A stretch of 64,000 nucleotides of DNA from Sphingomonas sp. BK235. GTDB taxonomy: Bacteria > Pseudomonadota > Alphaproteobacteria > Sphingomonadales > Sphingomonadaceae. Position numbers and translations under genes: made by a program. Of the stretch, positions 9,185 through 18,305 are shown piece by piece. The DNA is taken from contig NZ_SLXN01000013.1 of the NCBI RefSeq assembly GCF_004345855.1, forward strand, positions 1-64,000. Reading direction: 5' to 3'. Below the pieces are notes generated by a model. That model searched no databases. It was not told the DNA's origin and worked only from the letters and a program-made list of their open reading frames with translations. Within the stretch, counting starts at the first letter, position 1. Every line of letters starts with the position of its first letter.

Positions 9185-9817
9185 TCATGAGCGGCCACCC
9201 AATTCTGCCAACGCACCTCGGGTGATCTCCCAAGCGGAGTGCAGGAACAGGATCGCGATGACGCCGGCGACCGCGAGGTCGGGCCATGCCTTTCCGGTCC
9301 ACGCCACCAGGCCGGCGGCAATGATGACGGCGATGTTGGCGAGCGCATCGTTCCGGCTGAACAGCCAGATAGCCCGTACATTGGCATCGCCTCCACGAAA
9401 CCGCGACAGGACGAGCGCCGCACTGACGTTGACGATAAGGGCAACGATCCCGATGCCGCCCATCAGATCGGCGACGGGTGCCACGGCGTTTATCGCGCGC
9501 CAGATGGCAAAGCCGATGACACCCAGCCCCAATGTTCCGAGGAACAAGCCTTGGGCAAGAGCGACCCTTGAGCGGGCTGCCGCAGCCCAGCCCAGCGCGA
9601 TGAGGCCGAACAACGAGATGGCGCCGTCGCCGATGAAGTCGAGGGCATCGGCCTTGAGCGCCTGACTGTCGGCGATGAACCCACCGACGATTTCGATCAG
9701 CCCGAAGCCGAGGTTCAGGAGTACGACGATCCATAGGGCACGACGATAGGCAGGGTCGCGCTTCGCACGTTTCGTATCGCCGGTGCAGCCGCACGTAGAG
9801 GATTCGCTTGCGCTCAT
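9185..9817 (-). CDS. Cation diffusion facilitator transporter
   Basis: Encodes 210 residues with about six membrane helices and no cytoplasmic C-terminal domain, so it is a short CDF protein. Metal-site segments are ADALDFIGDG in helix 2 and SRNDALANIAVIIAAG in helix 5, corresponding to the H/DxxxD pairs of the family. The N-terminal CGCTGDTKRAK may bind metal in the cytoplasm. It would export Zn, Co or Cd to the periplasm, from where CzcCBA removes it. It is the first gene after the MerR-type operator and probably leads the operon. Confidence 0.87.
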   Translation of the reverse strand: MSASESSTCGCTGDTKRAKRDPAYRRALWIVVLLNLGFGLIEIVGGFIADSQALKADALDFIGDGAISLFGLIALGWAAAARSRVALAQGLFLGTLGLGVIGFAIWRAINAVAPVADLMGGIGIVALIVNVSAALVLSRFRGGDANVRAIWLFSRNDALANIAVIIAAGLVAWTGKAWPDLAVAGVIAILFLHSAWEITRGALAELGGRS

Positions 9818-9833
9818 CCCGCTCCGTTACGAT

Positions 9834-9848
9834 CTACAGTCACTGTAG
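9834..9848. promoter_or_regulatory. MerR-type operator/promoter dyad
   Basis: CTACAGTCACTGTAG is a perfect 7+1+7 dyad between the divergent merR-like and CDF genes. On the minus strand it is preceded by TTGCTC and followed by TAACGG at a 19-bp distance, the long spacer typical of MerR-activated promoters. The promoter element assignment is inference. Confidence 0.7.
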
Positions 9849-9878
9849 GAGCAACCGGAAAATCGTGAGGATCGCAAG

Positions 9879-10298
9879 GTGTTGATGATTGGCGACATAG
9901 CGAAAAGGACCGGGACCAAGGTCAACACGATCCGCTTCTATGAAGACATCGGCCTGATGCCGGAGGCCGCGCGCACGGCAGGTGGGCGCCGCACCTACGG
10001 TGATGCGGAGGTTCGCCAGCTCGCCTTTATCCGGCATGCCCGTGATCTGGGGTTCTCGACCGACGAAATTCGATCTCTGATCGCCTTGTCGGCCAACCCC
10101 GATCAGGATTGTAAGGAAGCAGGCTCGCTCGCCCGCCGGCACCTTGCGAGCGTGGAAGACCGCATTGGCCGCCTGATGGCGCTCAGGGACGCGTTGGCGG
10201 CTGCGACACGGGATTGTGAGGGCGGCAGGATCGCGGATTGCCGGGTTATGGAAGCGATCACGTCGCCGCCCGATTTGGTCGGCGGAAGGCGGGTCTAG
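9879..10298 (+). CDS. MerR-family metal-responsive regulator
   Basis: Encodes 139 residues beginning MLMIGDIAKRTGTKVNTIRFYEDIGLMPEAART, the winged-helix DNA-binding domain of MerR proteins. A GTG start is assumed; an ATG two codons later is also possible. A dimerisation helix follows. Cysteines at about residues 72 (DQDCKEA), 108 and 116 (DCEGGRIADC) match the metal-site positions of CadR/PbrR/ZntR-type members. It is divergent from the CDF-czcCBA operon and should activate it, with zinc, cadmium or lead as likely inducers. Confidence 0.9.
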   Translation: MLMIGDIAKRTGTKVNTIRFYEDIGLMPEAARTAGGRRTYGDAEVRQLAFIRHARDLGFSTDEIRSLIALSANPDQDCKEAGSLARRHLASVEDRIGRLMALRDALAAATRDCEGGRIADCRVMEAITSPPDLVGGRRV

Positions 10299-10329
10299 GC
10301 TGCATGTACGCAACTCCTGGCGAAGCCCG

Positions 10330-11076
10330 TCAGGATTGCGGCACTGTCGCGATGCTGGAGAGGTCCTTAGCGGTGTCGATCGGCACCCCGGCTTCCTTGC
10401 GCTCCGAATAGCGATCTACGAGTTGGGCAGTGTGCGGGCGCAGTAGCACCGTGAAGCGCACGAGCTCCTCCATCACGTCCACGATCCGGTCATAGTAGCT
10501 GGAAGGCTTCATGCGCCCGGCGTCATCAAACTCGTTGAAGGCCTTGGCGACGCTCGACTGGTTCGGGATCGTCACCATACGCATCCAGCGACCCAGCACG
10601 CGCAGCGTATTGACGCTGTTGAACGACTGCGAGCCGGCCGACACCTGCATCACCGCCAGCGTACGGCCCTGCGTCGGGCGCATCCCGCCCATCGCCAGCG
10701 GCAGATGATCGATCTGCAGCTTCATGATGCCAGTGATCTGGCCGTGGCGCTCAGGGCTGCACCACACCTGACCCTCCGACCATAGAGACAGCTCGCGCAA
10801 CTCGTGGACAGCGGGATGGTCGTCGCCGGCATGTTGGTCGGGTAGCGGTAGGGTCGATGGATCGAAGATGCGCGTCTCGCAGCCGAAGAACCGGAGCAGG
10901 CGCGCCGCTTCCTCGACGCACAGCCTGGAGAAGGACCGTTCACGCAGCGAACCGTAGAGCAGAAGGATACGCGGCGCGGAATCGAGCGGGCCAAGCCCCA
11001 GCGCCGGCCGCTGTATGACATAGGCGGGATCGAGCGCCGGCAGGGTATCGGGATCGGCGAGTGTGCGGAGCGGCAT
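10330..11076 (-). CDS. arsH: Organoarsenical NADPH-dependent flavin oxidoreductase ArsH
   Basis: Encodes 248 residues starting [16 protein letters not shown]; its ATG overlaps the arsN stop (ATGA). The flavodoxin-like core shows the FMN-phosphate loop [15 protein letters not shown] and the tightly conserved [20 protein letters not shown] and [20 protein letters not shown] blocks of ArsH. The family oxidises trivalent methyl- and phenylarsenicals to less toxic pentavalent forms. It is the last gene of the ars operon and converges with the merR gene. Confidence 0.95.
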   Translation of the reverse strand: MPLRTLADPDTLPALDPAYVIQRPALGLGPLDSAPRILLLYGSLRERSFSRLCVEEAARLLRFFGCETRIFDPSTLPLPDQHAGDDHPAVHELRELSLWSEGQVWCSPERHGQITGIMKLQIDHLPLAMGGMRPTQGRTLAVMQVSAGSQSFNSVNTLRVLGRWMRMVTIPNQSSVAKAFNEFDDAGRMKPSSYYDRIVDVMEELVRFTVLLRPHTAQLVDRYSERKEAGVPIDTAKDLSSIATVPQS

Positions 11077-11510
11077 CAGAGGGCTTTCACGAGATAGACG
11101 GCCGACGCCGGGCATAGCGCGGTAAACTCGCGCGATCCGGCGATGGCCGGGGGAGCCGAGCCGCGATCGGCGTCGGCATAGCCGAGCGTCCGGAAGAACG
11201 GCGCGGCCGTCGTCGTCAGGAGGTGGAGGCGACGTACCCCGAGGGTGTGCGCCTGTCGTTCGAGGGTGGTGACCAGCGCCCGGCCCAGGCCATGCCCGCG
11301 GCGATCGACGGGGACGACGATCGAGCGGAGCAGGCGGTCGGCCCCTTCGCCCTCCAACCCACCATAGCCGACGAGGCTATCGGCCTCGACCCGGAAGAAC
11401 AGGCGGTCAGGTTCGGCGAGGTCGGCGCTCGGCAGGCTCGCGGCGTCGAGAAACCATGCCAGCTCGGCCAGCTCGGCAGGTTCGAGCGTAGTGATGGTCA
11501 ATGCCGTCAC
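11076..11510 (-). CDS. arsN: GNAT acetyltransferase, ArsN-like
   Basis: Encodes 144 residues from a GTG whose bases overlap the arsB stop (GTGA). The GNAT acetyl-CoA-binding segment is [20 protein letters not shown] (about 66-85), with the C-terminal [18 protein letters not shown] strand-helix. Short acetyltransferases in ars operons are named ArsN; some members acetylate the arsenic antibiotic arsinothricin. The exact substrate here is not visible. It is tightly coupled to arsB and arsH. Confidence 0.85.
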   Translation of the reverse strand: MTALTITTLEPAELAELAWFLDAASLPSADLAEPDRLFFRVEADSLVGYGGLEGEGADRLLRSIVVPVDRRGHGLGRALVTTLERQAHTLGVRRLHLLTTTAAPFFRTLGYADADRGSAPPAIAGSREFTALCPASAVYLVKAL

Positions 11511-12793
11511 GCGATGCTGATCCTGATCGCGAGCGCCGCGAGCGTGATGAGCAGCACCGGCACGGTAAGCGTGACGCCTACCCGGAAGTAATAGCCCCAT
11601 CCGATCCTGACGCCCTTTTGTCCGAGGACGTGGAGCCACAGCAGCGTCGCGAGCGAGCCGATCGGCGTCAGCTTGGGGCCGAGATCGCAGCCGATCACGT
11701 TGGCGTAGATCATTGCTTCCCTGATCGCGCCTGTCGCGTGGGTGGCGTCGATTGAGAGCGCGCCTACCAGCACGGTCGGCATGTTGTTCATTACCGATGA
11801 CAGGATGGCCGCAATCACTCCCGTACCCAATGCCGCGCCCCACACTCCGCCTTGCGCGGTACGATCGAGCAGCGCCGCCAGATGATTGGTCAGGCCCGCG
11901 TTCCGCAGGCCATAAACGACCAGGTACATGCCGAGCGAGAAGATCACGACCTGCCAGGGTGCGCCGCGCAGCACCTTGGCCGTCGGAATCACATGGCCCC
12001 GCCCCGCGATCACCAGCAGCAGGATCGCGCCGGCAGCGGCCACGGCGCTGACCGGCACGCCGAGCGGTTCGAGCAGGAAGAAGCCGGCGAGCAGCAGCGC
12101 AAGAACGATCCAGCCCGCGCGGAACGTCGCGGCGTCCCGGATGGCGGCACGGGGCACGCGCAGCGCGGCCACATCGTAATCGTGCGGTATATCACGTCGG
12201 AAGAAGATCAGCAGCGCGCCCAGCGTGGCGGCGATCGACACCAGATCGACCGGCACCATCACGGCCGCATAGTCGCCGAACCCGATCCGGAAGAAGTCGG
12301 CCGACACGATGTTGACGAGGTTCGACACGACCAGCGGCAGGCTGGCGGTGTCGGCGATGAACCCGGCCGCCATGACGAACGCCAGCGTCGCCTTGTCCTT
12401 GAACCCGAGCGCCCGCAGCATGGCGATGACGATCGGCGTCAGGATCAGCGCGGCCCCGTCGTTGGCGAACAGCGCGGACACCGCAGCGCCGAGCAGCACG
12501 ATAAGGACGAACAGCCGGCGACCGCGCCCCCCGCCCCAGCGGGCGACATGCAGCGCGGCCCATTCGAAGAACCCGGCTTCATCGAGCAGCAGGCTGATGA
12601 CGATGATCGCTACGAACGCGGCGGTCGCGTTCCAGACGATGCCCCATACCACCGGCACGTCGGACAGCGTGACGACGCCTGCGAGCAGCGCCACGACCGC
12701 CCCGCCCATCGCGCTCCACCCGATGCCGAGGCCCTTGGGTTGCCAGATGACGAGCGCGATCGTCGCGACGAAGATCAGGACGGCAAGGAGCAT
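11507..12793 (-). CDS. arsB: Arsenite efflux permease ArsB
   Basis: Encodes 428 residues with about 12 membrane helices. Hallmarks of the ArsB/NhaD superfamily are [59 protein letters not shown] and [24 protein letters not shown]. It exports arsenite or antimonite from the cytoplasm by itself or with an ATPase; no arsA is present here. It overlaps arsC by one base and arsN by four. Confidence 0.96.
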   Translation of the reverse strand: MLLAVLIFVATIALVIWQPKGLGIGWSAMGGAVVALLAGVVTLSDVPVVWGIVWNATAAFVAIIVISLLLDEAGFFEWAALHVARWGGGRGRRLFVLIVLLGAAVSALFANDGAALILTPIVIAMLRALGFKDKATLAFVMAAGFIADTASLPLVVSNLVNIVSADFFRIGFGDYAAVMVPVDLVSIAATLGALLIFFRRDIPHDYDVAALRVPRAAIRDAATFRAGWIVLALLLAGFFLLEPLGVPVSAVAAAGAILLLVIAGRGHVIPTAKVLRGAPWQVVIFSLGMYLVVYGLRNAGLTNHLAALLDRTAQGGVWGAALGTGVIAAILSSVMNNMPTVLVGALSIDATHATGAIREAMIYANVIGCDLGPKLTPIGSLATLLWLHVLGQKGVRIGWGYYFRVGVTLTVPVLLITLAALAIRISIA

Positions 12794-13221
12794 CAGGCGA
12801 CGCGCTGGCCCGAAGCATCGACCACCTGTTCCCCGTCTTCCTTGGCAAACGCGCCGAGCTGGCCGCTCGGCAGCAGATCAAGGACGGCTTCGGACGGCCG
12901 GCACAGCTTCACGCCGAGCGGCGAGACGACCAGCGGCCGGTTGATGAGGATCGGATGCGCCATCATCGCGTCCACCAGCGCGTCGTCGGACAGCGACGTG
13001 TCGCCCAGGCCCAGCTCCGCATAGGGTGTTCCCTTCTCGCGCAGCAGCTTGCGGGGCGTCATGCCGGCGCGGTCGACCAGCTCGACCAGCAGCGCGCGCG
13101 AGGGCGGGGTTTTCAGATACTCGACCACATGCGGCTCGATGCCGGCATTGCGGATCATCGCCAGCGTGTTGCGCGACGTACCGCACTCGGGATTGTGGTA
13201 GATGACGATATCGACGGCCAC
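12793..13221 (-). CDS. arsC: Arsenate reductase, glutaredoxin-coupled ArsC
   Basis: Encodes 142 residues from a GTG preceded by AAAGGA six bases upstream. The start of [20 protein letters not shown] holds the catalytic Cys in the H-N-P-x-C-G-T-S-R-N motif of the glutaredoxin-dependent class. The segment [23 protein letters not shown] carries the conserved Arg residues. It reduces arsenate to arsenite for export by ArsB. It follows arsR by 11 bases. Confidence 0.96.
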   Translation of the reverse strand: MAVDIVIYHNPECGTSRNTLAMIRNAGIEPHVVEYLKTPPSRALLVELVDRAGMTPRKLLREKGTPYAELGLGDTSLSDDALVDAMMAHPILINRPLVVSPLGVKLCRPSEAVLDLLPSGQLGAFAKEDGEQVVDASGQRVA

Positions 13222-13232
13222 GAGGCGTCCTT

Positions 13233-13565
13233 TCAGCAGCAGGGGGAGAGTTCGGCGACGAGTGGCGCGCATAGCTCCGCATTGCCTGCACAGCAGTCTT
13301 TGACGAGGAACAGCGTCAGAGCGCGCAGGCCGTCCAGATCGGCGCGATAGATGATCGATCGGCTGTGCCGTTCAGAGCGCACGATCCCAGCACGCGCGAG
13401 AATGCCGAGGTGCGCGGACATGGTGTTCTGCGGGACCTCGAGTTGGCGGGCGATCTCGCCCGCCGCCATCCCGTCCGGCTCGTGCCGCACCAGCAGTCGG
13501 AACACATCCAGCCGCGTTCCTTGCGCGAGCGCTCCCAGCGCCGCAATAGCCGAGCCGTTATCCAT
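13233..13565 (-). CDS. arsR: ArsR-family transcriptional repressor
   Basis: Encodes 110 residues starting MDNGSAIAALGALAQGTRLDVFRLL. The winged helix includes GEIARQLEVPQNTMSAHLGILARAG. The usual ELCVCD site in the DNA-recognition helix is absent. Instead Cys pairs lie at the C-terminus (DCCAGNAELC...SPCC), as in ArsR types that sense arsenite at C-terminal thiols. The start is set by family alignment; no clear ribosome site precedes it, so the message may be nearly leaderless. It heads and probably represses arsRCBNH. Confidence 0.92.
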   Translation of the reverse strand: MDNGSAIAALGALAQGTRLDVFRLLVRHEPDGMAAGEIARQLEVPQNTMSAHLGILARAGIVRSERHSRSIIYRADLDGLRALTLFLVKDCCAGNAELCAPLVAELSPCC

Positions 13566-13581
13566 ATATCGAGCATATTGG
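13562..13581 (-). promoter_or_regulatory. AT-rich dyad over the arsR start, probable ars operator
   Basis: On the coding strand CCAATATGCTCGATATATGG forms an imperfect dyad (ATAT-gctcg-ATAT) that includes the arsR start codon. AT-rich dyads of this kind are typical ArsR sites, and GATATAT could serve as the -10 region. Position and role are inferred. Confidence 0.5.
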
Positions 13582-13675
13582 ATTCGTCGAGGTTTGCAAG
13601 GCCGCCACGACCGGTCGAGAGCTATCGACCGTCTCGCGCCGACCACTAATCGAGCAACCGCCTTACAACCGCTGC

Positions 13676-14887
13676 TCAAACCTCAGTCGGTAGGGGTGTC
13701 CGCAACAGCTCGGTTAGCAGGCCGATCCGGCTTGGTATCGATGAGAGAAGGCAGTGCTCGTCAAAGGTGTGTGCCCCTCCACCTTCAACACCCAAGCCAT
13801 CGAGCGTGGCAACGCCCAACGCCGAGGTGAAATTACCGTCCGAGCCGCCGCCAACCATAGGCACGTCGGGCAACGAGATGCCCAACGACCCCGCTACCGA
13901 CTGCGCGTGAGCCAGTAAGCGCGCGTTCGCCACTGTCTTCTCGTAAGGCGGCCGATTGAACCCGCCCGTCACAGTTACCCGCAACCTCTCATCTCGCGGC
14001 CGAGCCGACTGCATGGCATCTTCGATGATTCGAGCGCTCGCGACGTTTGTAACTCTCACATCCGCCGTAAACTTACACTGAGAAGGCACGACGTTGCGCG
14101 CCGTTCCTCCAATGATCTTGCCGACGCTGACCGTCGTCCCACCGGGTTCATCTGTTTTGCCCTCAATCTCGAGAATGAGCTCGCACGCGCCACGTATCGC
14201 GCTTCGTCCGTCGGCATAGTGCGTACCCGCATGAGAAGGCACGCCCTGTACATCGAATTGGTACCAGGCGACGCCCTTACGCGCTGTCACGACCGCTCCA
14301 TCACTTCGTGCCGGCTCAACAACTAGCGCTTGGTCGGCATTCATTGCGAGCTGTTCGATCAACGCTCGCGTTGTTGGGCTGCCGATCTCTTCATCAGGTG
14401 ACAGCAGCATAACAGTCGGCTTGGTCAACGTGCCGTCGCAAGCGGCACGCGCGAGCGCCGCCATCGCGCAGAATACGCCACCCTTCATGTCGTACAAACC
14501 AGGACCATAGAGACGATCCTCATCACGACGGATAGGCAAGGGCCCGGCCGCGGTCCCGATCGGGTGAACGGTGTCGAGATGACCGATCAGCAGGGATCCA
14601 ATGCGCTGATGCTGCGGCCCCGCTCGCAGAAGAACGACATCTCCGATGCCGTCACGGCCGGGGATGCGGTCGACCGAGATCTCGCCGACGTCGGACATCG
14701 CCGCGACGGCAAGATCCATCATCCGGTTCACAGCTTGGGCATCCGAAGATGGGCTCTCACACGCGGCCCATCTGCTCAGCACGTCGGCTATGGCCGAGAG
14801 ATCGACGAGATCACCTTGGTGACGAAGGCCATTGACCACGATGATACATCTCCGTAGCTGTTCATAGCTATGAACCGGCGTTCTCAT
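13676..14887 (-). CDS. M20 family metallopeptidase (glutamate carboxypeptidase-like)
   Basis: Encodes up to 403 residues; a GTG at 14839 with GGAG upstream is an attractive alternative start, because the longest frame begins only two bases from the divergent IclR start. Zinc-site residues are visible: H103/D105 in IGHLDTVHP, D133 in LYDMKGG, E166/E167 in SPDEEIGS, and a C-terminal His in GGAHTFDEH. The dimerisation (lid) domain lies at about 205-315. The family removes C-terminal amino acids or N-acyl groups. With no signal peptide it is cytoplasmic. It is probably controlled by the same IclR protein as the catabolic run. Confidence 0.88.
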   Translation of the reverse strand: MRTPVHSYEQLRRCIIVVNGLRHQGDLVDLSAIADVLSRWAACESPSSDAQAVNRMMDLAVAAMSDVGEISVDRIPGRDGIGDVVLLRAGPQHQRIGSLLIGHLDTVHPIGTAAGPLPIRRDEDRLYGPGLYDMKGGVFCAMAALARAACDGTLTKPTVMLLSPDEEIGSPTTRALIEQLAMNADQALVVEPARSDGAVVTARKGVAWYQFDVQGVPSHAGTHYADGRSAIRGACELILEIEGKTDEPGGTTVSVGKIIGGTARNVVPSQCKFTADVRVTNVASARIIEDAMQSARPRDERLRVTVTGGFNRPPYEKTVANARLLAHAQSVAGSLGISLPDVPMVGGGSDGNFTSALGVATLDGLGVEGGGAHTFDEHCLLSSIPSRIGLLTELLRTPLPTEV

Positions 14888-14894
14888 ACATGAA
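14861..14894. promoter_or_regulatory. Twin dyads between M20 and IclR genes
   Basis: TTCATAGCTATGAA (14861-14874) is a perfect 14-bp palindrome. TTCTCATACATGAA (14881-14894) is an imperfect copy centred two helical turns away and covers the IclR start codon. Paired palindromes in a divergent gap are what an autoregulating IclR protein would use. The assignment is inference from position and symmetry. Confidence 0.55.
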
Positions 14895-15648
14895 CGATTC
14901 GATCAAGTCGGCATCCAGGGTGCTGGACATGCTCGAGCTGTTCTCAACACGGTGCGATGGGCTGACACTCACCGACGTGTCGAAGGGCTTGGGCTTGCCG
15001 AAGAGCAGCACCTTGGGCCTTCTTCGGACGCTCCACGGGCGAGGTTATCTCGTCCGGGAGGCAGATGACCTTTACAAGCTGAACGACATCGTACGACGCG
15101 ACGGCTTCGCCCGTCATGGTCGCCTGCTCCGCGTGGCTCCGCCAGCAATGCGCGCATTGGCCGACGAACTGGGCGAAACCGTCATCCTGGCGATCACCGG
15201 TTCGCCTGGCATGGTGAGGCTCATCGCGAAGGAAGTCGCAACTCGCGAGGTCCGTTTCGACGTCGACCTGCCGCGACAGGAACCGGCCTACTGCACGGCC
15301 ATCGGGCGCGTGCTGCTGGGTGCGCAGGACGACGCGCAGGTGGCTACCGCCCTCGCCGCCGTGCCGCGTCGTCAGGTGACGGATGCGACGCTTACCGATC
15401 AGCAGGCTATCGAAGAGAGGATTGCGGAGGCGCGACGAAGCGGGGTTTCGATCGTCGAGGACGAACTCGTTCTTGGCGCAACCGGGATCGCGGCATTGAT
15501 CCCGCGCACCGGACAACAAACCCTGGCAGCGTTGAACGTCGGGTGCATCTCAGCTCGCTTCAACGCCAACCGTGAGCGCATCATCCTCGCTCTCCAAACG
15601 GCAGCGAATGGGATTGGCAGCGCGATGCAGCCGGACCGGGCCGCGTGA
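14890..15648 (+). CDS. IclR-family transcriptional regulator
   Basis: Encodes 252 residues. The N-terminal winged helix is SIKSASRVLDMLELFST...LTLTDVSKGLGLPKSSTLGLLRTLHGRGYL. The C-terminal effector domain (about 80-245) shows ETVILAITGSPGMVRLI, YCTAIGRVLLG and a late GVSIVEDELVLGATGIAALIPR block. Family members sense small carboxylates or aromatic metabolites and control adjacent catabolic operons. It starts the plus-strand run, and its stop overlaps the next GTG (GTGA), so it is part of the operon it probably regulates. Confidence 0.92.
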   Translation: MNDSIKSASRVLDMLELFSTRCDGLTLTDVSKGLGLPKSSTLGLLRTLHGRGYLVREADDLYKLNDIVRRDGFARHGRLLRVAPPAMRALADELGETVILAITGSPGMVRLIAKEVATREVRFDVDLPRQEPAYCTAIGRVLLGAQDDAQVATALAAVPRRQVTDATLTDQQAIEERIAEARRSGVSIVEDELVLGATGIAALIPRTGQQTLAALNVGCISARFNANRERIILALQTAANGIGSAMQPDRAA

Positions 15649-16670
15649 GCGTCCCCGTGCTCATCTGGGGCGCGGGTGCAGTCGGCGGGTCGATCGGCGC
15701 GGCTCTGGTCCGCTCAGGTCATAGCGTCACCTTTGTAGACCTGGACCGGGCGCACGTTGCCGCCTTGCGAGATCCTGATCATGGCCTCGTCGTTCAGGAT
15801 GAAAGCGGCACCTTCAGGTCACCAGTAAGAGCGTTCACGCCTGACGAGGTGGAAGGTGCCTGGAGCCAGGTCCTGTTGTGCGTGAAGGCACAGCATACGG
15901 ACGCAGCGGTGCGCGCAGCGGAGCCTCACCTGACGAGTGATGGATGGATCGCCTCGCTCCAGAACGGATTAACCGAACAGCTCGTGGCAGAGGTGGTGGG
16001 AGACCAGCGAACGCTCGGTGGCTTCGTGAATTTTGGCGCCGATGTGATCGCTCCAGGGATCATACGCTTCGGTGCTCATGGCGCGGTGCGCGTCGGTGAA
16101 CTCGATGGCGCGATGACAGACCGAGTCCATGAGGCGGCCGATCTCCTCCGAGCGTTCGACCCGGCTGCGGGTGTCACCTCTGACATCGCGTCCTATCTCT
16201 GGGGAAAGCTCGGGTACGCGGTGTTGCTGTACGCGCAGGCGACGGGACGATTGGGCATCGTCGATTGCCTCGACCGGGCCGACCTGCTCCCGCTCTGGCA
16301 GGCACTCGCAGGAGAGATCATGCGGGTTGCCAAGGCAGAGGGCGTGATGCCCCAGGCATTCAACGGCTTCGATCCCGCCGCCTTCCTTCCCGGCGCCAAC
16401 GCCAACGCGGCTCGCACGAGCGTAGCGGCGATGGCCGACTTCAACCGCGGTAGCAGCAAAACCCATTCCGGGGTCTGGCGCGACCTCGCCGTGCATAAGC
16501 GACGGACCGAGGTAGAGGCGCATTACGGACCGGTTCTTGCCGCTGCCGCCCGCCACGGGATCACCTGCTCCACACTGGATCGGTTGGTGGCCACGATCCA
16601 CGCGATCGAGGACGGCGCCGCCCAGGAGGACGCCAACCTCGACCGGCTCTTGGAGGCGGTCCATGTCTGA
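15645..16670 (+). CDS. PanE/ApbA-family (ketopantoate reductase-like) dehydrogenase
   Basis: Encodes 341 residues from a GTG overlapping the iclR stop. The NAD(P)-binding site is VLIWGAGAVGGSIGAALVRSG. The catalytic-domain features of ketopantoate reductases are present: a Lys in LLCVKAQHTDAA and a Ser/Asp/Glu cluster in GSSKTHSGVWRDLAVHKRRTEVEAHYG. A housekeeping panE is unlikely inside this operon, so it probably oxidises or reduces another 2-hydroxy/2-oxo acid from the pathway. The stop overlaps the next gene by eight bases. Confidence 0.87.
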   Translation: MSVPVLIWGAGAVGGSIGAALVRSGHSVTFVDLDRAHVAALRDPDHGLVVQDESGTFRSPVRAFTPDEVEGAWSQVLLCVKAQHTDAAVRAAEPHLTSDGWIASLQNGLTEQLVAEVVGDQRTLGGFVNFGADVIAPGIIRFGAHGAVRVGELDGAMTDRVHEAADLLRAFDPAAGVTSDIASYLWGKLGYAVLLYAQATGRLGIVDCLDRADLLPLWQALAGEIMRVAKAEGVMPQAFNGFDPAAFLPGANANAARTSVAAMADFNRGSSKTHSGVWRDLAVHKRRTEVEAHYGPVLAAAARHGITCSTLDRLVATIHAIEDGAAQEDANLDRLLEAVHV

Positions 16671-17400
16671 GCGCATCGTCGCGGTGAGTGGAGTCGGCAG
16701 TGGCTTCGGCCGTGCGATTGCCGCCGCGTTCATCTCCGACGGGGCGAGGGTATTTGGTTGCGATGTCGATCATGCTGGTCTCGCCGCCGCACAGGCTTGT
16801 GGCGTGGAGGTCGCAAGCGTCGACCTTTCGGATCGGCAAGGTGCTCGCGGGTGGATCGCCAACATCGTCGCGAATACCGGTCGCCTCGACGTCCTGGTGA
16901 ACAATGCCGGCGGTGTCCTCGGCCAGGCGCATCGACCCTTTCCCGAGGTCGAAGACGCAGATTGGGACGCGATTTTTGCAGTCAACGTCCACGCTGCGGC
17001 GGCATTGAGCCAGGCAGCCGTTGCGCGCATGGCGCTGGCTGGCGGCGGTGCAATCGTCAACATAGCGTCGGGTGCGTCGCTGAAGGCGTCGTTGACGGGC
17101 GTCCAAGCATATTGCGCCGCCAAGCACGCGATGTTGGGCCTCACCCGCCAGCTGGCGCAGGAGTTCGGCACTGCCGGCATTCGCGTCAACGCCGTCGCGC
17201 CCGGCTTCGTTATCACCAACGAGGCCACACAGGCACAGTGGCACAGCTACGGTGAAGCGGGACAGGCCGCTTTGATCGGGCGAACCGCACTGCGGCGACT
17301 GGGGAAACCTGAGGACATCGCGCAGGCGGTGCTGTTCCTTTCCTCCAAGAACGCCAACTTCATCACGGGTCAGATCCTCAGCGTGGATGGTGGCCAATGA
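16663..17400 (+). CDS. Short-chain dehydrogenase/reductase
   Basis: Encodes 245 residues from an ATG inside the 3' end of the previous gene (MSERIVAVSGVGSGFGRAIAAAF). The cofactor loop is SGVGSGFGR; DLSDRQG and VLVNNAGG follow. The catalytic set is Ser in IASGAS and Tyr-Lys in YCAAKHAML. The C-terminal LFLSSKNANFITGQILSVDGG is typical of classical SDRs. It likely oxidises an alcohol intermediate with NAD(P). It overlaps the downstream gene by four bases. Confidence 0.92.
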   Translation: MSERIVAVSGVGSGFGRAIAAAFISDGARVFGCDVDHAGLAAAQACGVEVASVDLSDRQGARGWIANIVANTGRLDVLVNNAGGVLGQAHRPFPEVEDADWDAIFAVNVHAAAALSQAAVARMALAGGGAIVNIASGASLKASLTGVQAYCAAKHAMLGLTRQLAQEFGTAGIRVNAVAPGFVITNEATQAQWHSYGEAGQAALIGRTALRRLGKPEDIAQAVLFLSSKNANFITGQILSVDGGQ

Positions 17401-18305
17401 GCGGGCCGCCGTGGCAGTGGCGTGAGGACGAGTGGCGTACCCGGGTCGATCGCGTGCGCGCGGGACGCGCTCTGCAACCGAGAAGTTGGCCGGGAAATGC
17501 GCGCTTCGCCGTCGCCCTGTCGTTCGACAGCGATCACGAGACTAACGAGCTGCGCGACGGCGGTCGATCGATCGGTCGGATGAGTTGGGGGCAGTACGGC
17601 GTCCGGGTGGGCGTGCCGCGCATCGTGTCCGTGCTCCAGCGGCACGGAGTGCAAGCCAGCTTCTTCGTGCCGGCGGTGTCGGCGCTGCTTCATCCGGAAG
17701 AACAGCAAAGACTGGTGGGCCTCGGTCACGAGGTTGGGTTGCACGGCTGGATACACGAATGGAACACCGAACTCCCGCCCGGTGCCGAACGCGAGCTCAT
17801 GCTGCGCGCTGCCGACACGCTCGAGGCGATCACCGGCGTTCGCCCGTGCGGGATGCGCACGCCGTCATGGGACTTCAGCCCTGAAACTCTCGCCATCGCT
17901 CGGGAGATGGAGCTCTCCTATGACAGCTCGCTCATGGCCGACGAGGACTGCTACGAGCTGCTGCTCGATGGCCAGCCGAGCGGGATCGTAGAGGTCCCGG
18001 TCGAGTGGATCCGCGATGACGCCGCCTATTTCCTAATGCATCGGGCGGGATCCCTCCGCCCGTACACGCCGCCCACCGACGTTTTCGACATCTTCCGCCG
18101 CGAACTGGACGGCGCGATCGAAGACGGCGGGCTCTTTCAGTTGACCATGCACCCGCACGTCATCGGCGCACGCTCACGCATTTGGATCCTTGAAGAGATC
18201 ATCCGCCACGCGACAGCGAATGGCGCATGGTTCGCCACGCATGCTGAGATCGCTGCGTATGTCCGAACCGCGGCAAACGCCCAAAACGAGGGAGAAAACA
18301 GATGA
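17397..18305 (+). CDS. Polysaccharide deacetylase-family hydrolase
   Basis: Encodes 302 residues without a signal peptide. The NodB-homology core includes ALSFDSDHET (metal/catalytic Asp region), VGLHGWIHEWN (metal His pair) and a late LTMHPHVIGARSRIWILEEII segment. It is closest in layout to the cytoplasmic PuuE/HP0310-like branch, which hydrolyses amide bonds in small molecules, rather than to secreted chitin deacetylases; this placement is from motif memory. In the operon it may deformylate, deacetylate or open an amide ring. Confidence 0.85.
   Translation: MSGPPWQWREDEWRTRVDRVRAGRALQPRSWPGNARFAVALSFDSDHETNELRDGGRSIGRMSWGQYGVRVGVPRIVSVLQRHGVQASFFVPAVSALLHPEEQQRLVGLGHEVGLHGWIHEWNTELPPGAERELMLRAADTLEAITGVRPCGMRTPSWDFSPETLAIAREMELSYDSSLMADEDCYELLLDGQPSGIVEVPVEWIRDDAAYFLMHRAGSLRPYTPPTDVFDIFRRELDGAIEDGGLFQLTMHPHVIGARSRIWILEEIIRHATANGAWFATHAEIAAYVRTAANAQNEGENR

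Noticed and set aside
15645-16670. A pantothenate biosynthesis panE gene
   Set aside because: It is embedded in a catabolic operon with no panB/panC neighbours, so only the family name is used.
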